Source: Pseudomonas mandelii
Lineage (GTDB): Bacteria > Pseudomonadota > Gammaproteobacteria > Pseudomonadales > Pseudomonadaceae
DNA length: 47,019 bases
Direction: 5' to 3'
NCBI RefSeq assembly: GCF_002251635.1
Contig: NZ_NMOJ01000235.1
Span: 45,414-92,432 of the forward strand
Under the pieces are notes generated by a model. It was not told the DNA's origin, searched no databases, and saw only the letters and a program-made list of their open reading frames with translations. Positions 22,519-29,036 of the stretch are shown piece after piece. Both the position numbers and the translations under genes were made by a program. Numbering within the stretch: position 1 is the stretch's first letter; the number at the start of each line of letters is the position of its first letter.

Positions 22519-23402
22519 GCATCGTGGATCTGTCGGCCCTGCCGGCACCGGATGTGCTGGAGCCGTTGGACTTCGAGGACACCTATGACCAAGCCCTGAG
22601 CACGTTTCGCGGCCATATGGGAGACAACTGGAGCGCGCCGATTGAAAGCGAGCCGGTGGTGAAGGTGCTGGAGGTGGGGGCCTATATGAAGGTCGCTAAC
22701 CGTGCCCGGGTTAACGATGGCTGCAAGGCGCTGCTGTTGGCCCATGCGATCGGCGCTGACCTTGATCACCTGGGCGCCAATTACAACCTGAAGCGCCTGG
22801 TGATTCAGGCCGAGGATCTGTCGGCGGTGCCGCCGGTGCCGGAGGTCAAGGAGCAGGACGACCCGTTTCGCGAGCGCATCCAGTTGGCTTTTGAGGGGCT
22901 GACCACGGCCGGGCCGCGCGCCAGTTACATCTTGCACGCCCGTAACGCCTCGGGGTTGGTGATGGACGCCACGGCGGAAAGCCCGGCGCCGTGTTACGTC
23001 ACGGTCACGGTGTTGAGTTCCGAAGGTAAGGGTGAGGCCAGTGCCGAGCTGTTGGCCACGGTCAAGGCGGCGTTGAATGACGAAGACGTGCGGCCGGTGT
23101 GCGATCGGGTGACGGTGCAGAGTGCGCAGATTATTGATTATCGCATTGACGCCATTTTGCACATGGCCGGCGTGGGGCCTGAAGGGGATGCCAGCTTGGC
23201 CGAAGCCAACCGACGCTTGGCGGCGTGGATCAATCCGCGCAAGCGCTTGGGGGTCGAGGTGGCGCGTTCGGCGGTCGATGCGCAGTTGCATGTGGCCGGC
23301 GTGGCCCGGGTTGAGCTGGTCGGCTGGGCGGATCTGGCGCCGACCAAGGCGCAGGCGGCGTATTGCGTGGGCTATGACGTGAAGCTGGCGGGGGCATCAT
23401 GA
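22515..23402 (+). CDS. baseplate protein J
   Basis: A 295-residue P2 gpJ-like protein with conserved GADLDHLGANYNLKRL near residue 77 and DPFRERIQLAFEGLTTAGPR near 115. It forms the rim of the baseplate together with W and I. ATGA overlaps on both ends link W, J and I translationally. Confidence 0.94.
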   Translation: MSIVDLSALPAPDVLEPLDFEDTYDQALSTFRGHMGDNWSAPIESEPVVKVLEVGAYMKVANRARVNDGCKALLLAHAIGADLDHLGANYNLKRLVIQAEDLSAVPPVPEVKEQDDPFRERIQLAFEGLTTAGPRASYILHARNASGLVMDATAESPAPCYVTVTVLSSEGKGEASAELLATVKAALNDEDVRPVCDRVTVQSAQIIDYRIDAILHMAGVGPEGDASLAEANRRLAAWINPRKRLGVEVARSAVDAQLHVAGVARVELVGWADLAPTKAQAAYCVGYDVKLAGAS

Positions 23403-24007
23403 AAAGCCTGCTGCCGAGCAATAGCACGCAACTGGAGCGCGCCTTGGAGGCGGCGTTTTATGAGCGAACCATTGTCCCGTTGCGCACCCTGTACAACGCC
23501 GATACCTGCCCGGTCCATCTGCTGCCGCATTTGGCGTGGGCGTGGTCGGTCGATCGCTGGGACCCAGGATGGACCGAGGCGACCAAGCGCGCGGCCATCA
23601 AGGCGTCTTATTACATCCATGCCCACAAGGGGACCATCGGCGCACTGCGCCGGGTGGTCGAGCCCTTGGGCTACCTGATTGAAATCGTCGAGTGGTTTAA
23701 CGCGGTGCCGGAAGGCCCGCCGGGCACCTTTGCGCTGAAGGTTGGCGTGCTGGACACCGGGATCACCGAAGAAATGTATCAGGAGCTGGAGCGCCTGATT
23801 GACGACGCGAAACCCGTCACGCGGCACTTGACCGGGCTGGCGATCAGCCTGGAAACCCAAGGCGTTTTAGACATCAGTGTCGCCGTGTATGAAGGCGACG
23901 AAATCGACGTATATCCGCCGGTCATGCGTGACATCGAGGTCACCGGAACCTTCGGCGTAGTCGGCCGCGAACACTCCATAGACACCCTGGACGTTTATTA
24001 TGATTGA
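23399..24007 (+). CDS. tail protein I (baseplate)
   Basis: A 202-residue P2 gpI-like protein: KSLLPSNSTQLERALEAAF, CPVHLLPHLAWAWSVDRWD near residue 37 and KGTIGALRRVVEPLGYLIEI near 75. It attaches tail fibres to the baseplate. The fibre gene overlaps its end by 8 bp. Confidence 0.93.
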   Translation: MKSLLPSNSTQLERALEAAFYERTIVPLRTLYNADTCPVHLLPHLAWAWSVDRWDPGWTEATKRAAIKASYYIHAHKGTIGALRRVVEPLGYLIEIVEWFNAVPEGPPGTFALKVGVLDTGITEEMYQELERLIDDAKPVTRHLTGLAISLETQGVLDISVAVYEGDEIDVYPPVMRDIEVTGTFGVVGREHSIDTLDVYYD

Positions 24008-26330
24008 TGCGAATTCGCAGTTTTTTGCGATCCTCACGAACGTGGGGATGGCCAAGCAGGCGAACGCCGACGCGCTCGGCATTCCCTGGAAACTTACGGA
24101 AATGGGCGTGGGTGATGCCAATGGCACCGACCCGATCCCCAACGCAACGCAAGCCCACCTAATCCGCGAATGGCGTCGCCGTCCGCTCAATCAGGTCAAG
24201 ATTGATCCGGTCAACCCGGCCGTGATCATTGCCGAGCAGGTCATTCCGGCCGACGAGGGCGGTTTCTGGATTCGCGAAATCGGCCTGTATGACGCGGACG
24301 GCGATCTGGTGGCGGTGGCCAACTGCGCGCCGAGTTTCAAGCCGGTGCTGTCGCAAGGCTCGGGCCGCACGCAAGTGGTGCGGATGAATTTCATTGTGTC
24401 CAGCGCTGCCAATATCACGCTGAAGATTGACCCGTCGGTGGTGCTGGCGACGCGTGAGTATGTCGATTCGAAGGTGCTGGAAGAACTGTACAAGCTCGAC
24501 AGCAAACAGTCGGTTCGCGTGGCGACTACTGCCAACATCGCACTGGCCGGGCCGCAAGCAATCGATGGCGTGGCCGTAGTCGCTGGCGATCGCGTCCTGG
24601 TTAAAAACCAGACGGCCGCAAAAGATAACGGCCTCTATATTGCCGCGGTTGCTGACTGGGTTCGGGCGAAAGACGCGGACGCCAGTACAGATGTGACGTC
24701 GGGTCTGATGGTCTCCGTAGAGCAAGGAGCGACGCTGGCCGATACTCGTTGGCAGTTGGTCACTGACGGGGCGATTGTCCTGGGCACCACGGCGCTGACG
24801 TTCCAGAACGTGACGCAAGGCTTTGCGCCGCTCAATTCGCCGGCGCTGATCAGCCCCACGGCGAATGCGCCGGCTCGGTTTGATAACACCAAGAAGCTTG
24901 CAACGACTGAATGGATCAAGGCCAGAGGGGTCGAGCTGTACATTGATGTCTCCGGCTCCGGTGTACTGACGCTGACGGAAGCTCAGGCCGGAACGGGAAC
25001 GCTGAGCCTGTTCGGGGCGCTGACCGGCAGCCGCACAATTGTGGTTCCGACCATGCCGGCGCGTTACCAAGTGGTCAACAGCACCGAAGGCGCTTTCGCC
25101 TTGACGGTGAAGACGGCGACGGGTTCCGGGGTGGTGGTCACGCAGGGCCGGTCAACCCTGCTGTTCTGCAACGGTTCGAACAACATCGTGCAGCAGCAGA
25201 GCGACTTTGACAGCATTGCCATGACCGGCAATCCGACGACCACGACACCGGCCCCGGGCGACAACGATAAGTCGGTAGCCAACACGGAGTTTGTCCAGGC
25301 GGCGCTGGGTGTGGCCATCAATGGTGCGATCGGTGTCAACATCGCGGGCAGCGGAAGCATCACGCCGACAGCGGCGCAATTGGCTGCGGGCCTTATCGTG
25401 CTGACCGGGGTACTGACGGGCAATAGAACGGTTATCGTGCCGTCTGCTGTAGGTCGTTATCACTTCCAGAACGTTACCTCTGGAGCCTTCACCGTTACGG
25501 TAAAGACCGCTGCCGGGGCTGGGGTGGTGATTACGCAAGGCCAATCGTCATTGCTGTTCTGCGACAGCGCGACCGTGATGCTGCAACAGTCGGATTTTGT
25601 AGACACGATTTTGCGAGGCGCTCCCCTAGCCCCGACCCCGTCTAAGTTCGACAACAGCCAGAAAGTTGCCACAACTGCCGGGGTGAAAGCGGCGGGGTGG
25701 CAGTTTTCTGGGTTCTACTCGATCACCGGCGCGCTAGCGGGGATCGCTGCCCATGTTGGCGGGTTGGTACATTCGTCGGGCGGGGCGGGGACTTCGTACA
25801 GTCTTCCGGACTCGGTGGCGAACGGCCTAACGCCCGGGGCTACGGTTCGCGTGCAGAACTGGAGCACCAACAACATGCTGTTGGTGTGTCAGGGCACTGA
25901 CAAAATGCAGGAGAGCTTGTCTGTTTTGTCGTCTGCCGGCACGCGCACCATTCCGGTCGACACCTATCTGGATGCCATTTTCATTGGCGGCGGTGTGTGG
26001 GTGTTGATGGGGCCGGGCGTGGTTGCTAAAACGGCGCCGTTTGGTGCTCTGCTGGGGGCGTCAGGCTATCAGAAACTGCCGTCTGGCCTAATCATGCAGT
26101 GGTTTACCGCGCAGTTCGCCTCGGCGTTTATGGCGTCTGCGTTTAACTTGCCGATCGCCTTCCCCACGGCGAACTTCGGCTGCAACGTGTCGATGACCGA
26201 TAGTGCGATTTACAACACGGCCGGCTCGCCGTTTTGTGCGGGTATGCCTAACGGTCTGAATCAGGTGATGTTGCAGTCCAACTACACCGCCAGTCAGTCG
26301 GCGGTGCGTGTGTTGGCTTTAGGGATTTAA
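24000..26330 (+). CDS. phage tail fibre protein H
   Basis: A 776-residue tail fibre. Residues 1-150 are the conserved baseplate-attachment domain (DUF3751-type): FFAILTNVGMAKQANADALG and GGFWIREIGLYDADGDL. The middle carries two diverged copies of a unit of about 120 residues (about 311-437 and 445-566) sharing LTGxRTxxVP, VKTAxGxGVVxTQG and STLLFC-type blocks. The tip (about 680-776) ends in a collar-like receptor domain. The protein determines host receptor binding. A dedicated tail fibre chaperone gene follows. Confidence 0.93.
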   Translation: MIDANSQFFAILTNVGMAKQANADALGIPWKLTEMGVGDANGTDPIPNATQAHLIREWRRRPLNQVKIDPVNPAVIIAEQVIPADEGGFWIREIGLYDADGDLVAVANCAPSFKPVLSQGSGRTQVVRMNFIVSSAANITLKIDPSVVLATREYVDSKVLEELYKLDSKQSVRVATTANIALAGPQAIDGVAVVAGDRVLVKNQTAAKDNGLYIAAVADWVRAKDADASTDVTSGLMVSVEQGATLADTRWQLVTDGAIVLGTTALTFQNVTQGFAPLNSPALISPTANAPARFDNTKKLATTEWIKARGVELYIDVSGSGVLTLTEAQAGTGTLSLFGALTGSRTIVVPTMPARYQVVNSTEGAFALTVKTATGSGVVVTQGRSTLLFCNGSNNIVQQQSDFDSIAMTGNPTTTTPAPGDNDKSVANTEFVQAALGVAINGAIGVNIAGSGSITPTAAQLAAGLIVLTGVLTGNRTVIVPSAVGRYHFQNVTSGAFTVTVKTAAGAGVVITQGQSSLLFCDSATVMLQQSDFVDTILRGAPLAPTPSKFDNSQKVATTAGVKAAGWQFSGFYSITGALAGIAAHVGGLVHSSGGAGTSYSLPDSVANGLTPGATVRVQNWSTNNMLLVCQGTDKMQESLSVLSSAGTRTIPVDTYLDAIFIGGGVWVLMGPGVVAKTAPFGALLGASGYQKLPSGLIMQWFTAQFASAFMASAFNLPIAFPTANFGCNVSMTDSAIYNTAGSPFCAGMPNGLNQVMLQSNYTASQSAVRVLALGI

Positions 26331-26342
26331 GGGGCTACGTCT

Positions 26343-26768
26343 ATGATTTTCTCCAGCAAAACCAGTCGTTCGTTTCACGATTCCGAATTAGGCGGGGAGA
26401 TCCCGGCGGACGCCATTGAGCTAGCCCCGGAGCTGCACGCTGAGCTGATGAACGGGCAGACAGAGCTGATTATGATCAACTTTGATACTGAGCCGCCGTC
26501 GTTGATTGAGCGTCCGCCAATGAGTGCCGAGCAACTGGCGGACATTGAGCGGGCGTGGCGGGATGGGCAGTTGGCCAGGACTGACGGCGTGGTGGCGCGC
26601 CACCGTGACGAACTGGAAAGTGGCCCAGCCACCACGCTGACGGCAGAGCAATACACGGCCTTGCAGGTCTACCGCCGTGAGTTGCGCGATTGGCCGCAAG
26701 GGGCTGAGTTTCCATTGGTCGACCACCGCCCGATTGCGCCACCTTGGCTGGCCGAGCAAACCAAATAG
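26343..26768 (+). CDS. tail fibre assembly chaperone (gpG/Tfa-like)
   Basis: A 141-residue protein: MIFSSKTSRSFHDSELGGEI, a middle with APELHAELMNGQ, and the C-terminal YRRELRDWPQGAEFPLVDHRPIAPPW-type ending (motif RRELRDWP near residue 116). It matches the phage tail fibre assembly family and follows its fibre gene by 12 bp. It folds or caps the fibre tip and is normally specific for its partner. Confidence 0.88.
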   Translation: MIFSSKTSRSFHDSELGGEIPADAIELAPELHAELMNGQTELIMINFDTEPPSLIERPPMSAEQLADIERAWRDGQLARTDGVVARHRDELESGPATTLTAEQYTALQVYRRELRDWPQGAEFPLVDHRPIAPPWLAEQTK

Positions 26769-26797
26769 ACGCCCCGCACTGACGGGGCGTTTTCTTT
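26769..26797 (+). terminator. intrinsic terminator after the fibre chaperone
   Basis: ACGCCCCG-CACTGA-CGGGGCGT then TTTCTTTT, 1 bp after the tail-fibre chaperone stop. Confidence 0.85.
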
Positions 26798-26800
26798 TCC

Positions 26801-26812
26801 GTTACGCGTAAC
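26801..26812. repeat. 12-bp palindrome GTTACGCGTAAC (copy 1)
   Basis: A perfect palindrome located between two terminators upstream of the sheath gene. An identical copy lies at 33037-33048, also just before a terminator. Function unknown. Confidence 0.6.
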
Positions 26813-26827
26813 ACGCACACCCCTGAC

Positions 26828-26851
26828 AGCCTCGCTTATGCGGGGCTTTTT
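26828..26851 (+). terminator. second terminator before the sheath gene
   Basis: AGCCTCGC-TTAT-GCGGGGCT with one G-U pair, followed by TTTTT. Confidence 0.75.
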
Positions 26852-26872
26852 CGTTTCTGGAGATTGAGCCTT

Positions 26873-28039
26873 ATGAGTTTCTTTCACGGCGTCACTACCA
26901 CGCTGATCGACACCGGTGCGCGCACCATCTCGCTGCCGTCGTCGTCGATCATTGGTCTGTGCGACACCTTCACCCCGGGCCTGTTGGGCGGCGGCAAGGC
27001 CCTGGCCGGCGAGCTGGTGTTGCTCACGTCCGAGCGCGAAGCCATTGCCGCGTTCGGCCCTGACTCGGCCATCACCAAGGCCGCCCAGGCGATCTATGTG
27101 CGGGCCAAGGCGGTGATCGTCGCCATCGGCGTGCCCAAGTTAGAAGACGCCGCGCTGCAAACATCCGCCATCATTGGTGGCGTTCTGGCCGATGGCCAGC
27201 GTACCGGCCTGCAAGCGCTGCTGGACGGCAAGAGCAAGCACAACGCCCAGCCCAAGTTGCTGATCGCCCCGGGACATTCCTCGACCCAAGCGGTGGCCAC
27301 GGCCATGGATGCGCTGGCCGGCAAGTTGCGCGCGATCGCCATTATCGACGGCCCGAACACCACCGATGAGGCGGCCATGGCCTACGCCCTGGAGTTCGGC
27401 AGCAAGCGCCTGTATCTGGTCGACCCCGGCGTCAAGTATTGGGACACCGTCACCAGTGCCACGGTTGACGCGCCGGGTTCGGCGTGGGTGGCGGGTCTGT
27501 TCGCCTGGACCGATGCCAATTACGGCTACTGGGCGTCGCCGTCGAACAAAGAGTTTGTCGGCATCACCGGCACCAAGCGCCCGATCGAGTACTTGGATGG
27601 CGACGAAACCTGCCGGGCCAACCTGCTGAATAACGCGAACATCTCGACGATTCTGCGCGATGGCGGTTATCGCCTGTGGGGCAACCGCACGTTGTCCAGC
27701 GATCCGAAATGGTCGTTCGTTACCCGGGTGCGTACCTGCGACATCCTCATGGATGCGATCCAGGCCGGGCACAAGTGGGCAGTCGACCGCTCGATCACCA
27801 AGACCTATGTGCAGGACGTGACCGAAGGCCTTCAAGCGTTCATGCGCGATCAGAAGAACGCCGGCGCGGTGATCAACTTCGAAGTCTATGCGGACAAGGA
27901 GATGAACACGGCCAGCCAAATCGAACAGGGCAAAATTTACTGGCGCATCCGCTTCACCGACGTGCCGCCGGCAGAAAACCCGAATTTCCTCATTGAAGTC
28001 ACCAACGAATGGTTGACCGAAGTTCTTGAAACCGCCTAA
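26873..28039 (+). CDS. tail sheath protein FI
   Basis: A 388-residue P2 gpFI-like sheath: MSFFHGVTTTLIDTGARTIS, then GYWASPSNKEFVGITGTKRP near residue 218 and a conserved C-terminal AENPNFLIEVTNEWL. It contracts to drive the tube through the envelope. Start ATG 26873 is preceded by GGAGATTGAGCCTT. It is the first of a new transcription unit between terminators. Confidence 0.94.
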   Translation: MSFFHGVTTTLIDTGARTISLPSSSIIGLCDTFTPGLLGGGKALAGELVLLTSEREAIAAFGPDSAITKAAQAIYVRAKAVIVAIGVPKLEDAALQTSAIIGGVLADGQRTGLQALLDGKSKHNAQPKLLIAPGHSSTQAVATAMDALAGKLRAIAIIDGPNTTDEAAMAYALEFGSKRLYLVDPGVKYWDTVTSATVDAPGSAWVAGLFAWTDANYGYWASPSNKEFVGITGTKRPIEYLDGDETCRANLLNNANISTILRDGGYRLWGNRTLSSDPKWSFVTRVRTCDILMDAIQAGHKWAVDRSITKTYVQDVTEGLQAFMRDQKNAGAVINFEVYADKEMNTASQIEQGKIYWRIRFTDVPPAENPNFLIEVTNEWLTEVLETA

Positions 28040-28051
28040 GGGGGCCGCTCA

Positions 28052-28555
28052 ATGATTCCTCAAGTTCTCACCAACATGAACGCCTTTGTCGACGGCGTAA
28101 GTTTCGCCGGCGACGTGCCGACCCTGTCGCTGCCCAAGCTGACGCAAAAGACCGACGACTATCAGGGCGGCGGCATGTCCGCGCCGATCGAAATGGCCAT
28201 GGGCCTCGAAAAGCTGGAAGCGGCGTTTACCACCAACGGCGTGCGCCGCGAGTCGCTGAAGTACTTCGGTCTGGCCGATCAGACCGCTTGCACCATCGTC
28301 TTTCGGGGCGCCTTCCGTGGCCTGCGAGGCGTGGTGACGCCGGTCGTGGTCACCCTGCGCGGCGGTATCAAAGAGGTCGACATGGGCGACTGGAAGCCGG
28401 GCGACAAGGCGGAAATCAAGCATGCGATCAAGGGCATTTATTACAAGCTCGAAATCGACGGTCGCGTGATGTACGAGATCGACCCGCTCAACATGATTCA
28501 GGTGGTCGACGGTGTTGATCAACTGGCGGCAGAACGTTCGGCCCTCGGCCTCTAA
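28052..28555 (+). CDS. tail tube protein FII
   Basis: A 167-residue P2 gpFII-like major tail tube protein: MIPQVLTNMNAFVDGVSFAG and VPTLSLPKLTQKTDDYQGGG are hallmarks. Its hexamers form the rigid inner tube. It follows the sheath gene after 12 bp, the P2 order. Confidence 0.94.
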   Translation: MIPQVLTNMNAFVDGVSFAGDVPTLSLPKLTQKTDDYQGGGMSAPIEMAMGLEKLEAAFTTNGVRRESLKYFGLADQTACTIVFRGAFRGLRGVVTPVVVTLRGGIKEVDMGDWKPGDKAEIKHAIKGIYYKLEIDGRVMYEIDPLNMIQVVDGVDQLAAERSALGL

Positions 28556-28568
28556 GGACTAAAAGAAC

Positions 28569-28889
28569 ATGACTCAAGTAACCCAAGACACCACCGAGCC
28601 GACCTTGCCTAAGTGGCTGAAGCTGAGCGCCGAGGGCGTGACCGTAACGCTCAAATACCCAACCCTGATCAGTGACGTCCTCACGGACGCGCTGACCATG
28701 CGTGCGCCCAGCCTCAAGGATTGGCGCGCGTCCAAGGTCGCCGGCAATGGGGACTATGAAAAGCAGGAAATATCGCTGTTCAGCAGCTTGACCGGGTTGT
28801 CTGAATCGGAGCTGTTGACCTTGAAATTCAAGGACTACCAGCGCCTTTCGGCGGGCTATTTTCGCCTGGTCGAAGAAGACGACGTTTAA
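28569..28889 (+). CDS. tail assembly chaperone gpE
   Basis: A 106-residue protein, MTQVTQDTTEPTLPKWLKL, with LKDWRASKVAGNGDYEKQE, of the P2 gpE/Mu gp41-like tail chaperone family. Together with a frameshifted longer form it binds the tape measure during assembly. In P2 and relatives the longer E+E' form arises by programmed frameshift; a fitting downstream extension is seen at 28861-29001. Confidence 0.88.
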   Translation: MTQVTQDTTEPTLPKWLKLSAEGVTVTLKYPTLISDVLTDALTMRAPSLKDWRASKVAGNGDYEKQEISLFSSLTGLSESELLTLKFKDYQRLSAGYFRLVEEDDV

Positions 28890-29001
28890 CGCCGTCACGC
28901 TTAGGGACACGGCTCAACGCTTGGCCAAAGAGACAGGGTTCTCGGCGGCCGAGATTGAGACGCTGCCCTTCGATCAGATGCTGTGGTGGCTCACGGATTG
29001 A
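28861..29001 (+). CDS. gpE' frameshift extension
   Basis: Beyond the gpE stop the +1 frame (equivalent to -2) encodes about 46 residues ending RLAKETGFSAAEIE...FDQMLWWLTD. It is protein-like, overlaps the end of gpE, lacks its own good start and stops before the tape measure, as E' does. A TAT-TTT-C stretch at 28857-28863 is one possible slip point (TTT to TTC), but the true site is not proven. The usual P2 shift is -1; the other frame here is also open but codes an unlikely arginine/cysteine-rich string. Confidence 0.6.
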   Translation, partial: FAWSKKTTFNAVTLRDTAQRLAKETGFSAAEIETLPFDQMLWWLTD

Positions 29002-29036
29002 GCCGCTTTGAACTCCCCGACGTATAGGGCACGCAC

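Noticed and set aside
22188..23291. 367-codon open frame antisense to baseplate W/J genes
   Set aside because: Lies fully opposite two well-recognised baseplate genes; no ribosome site.
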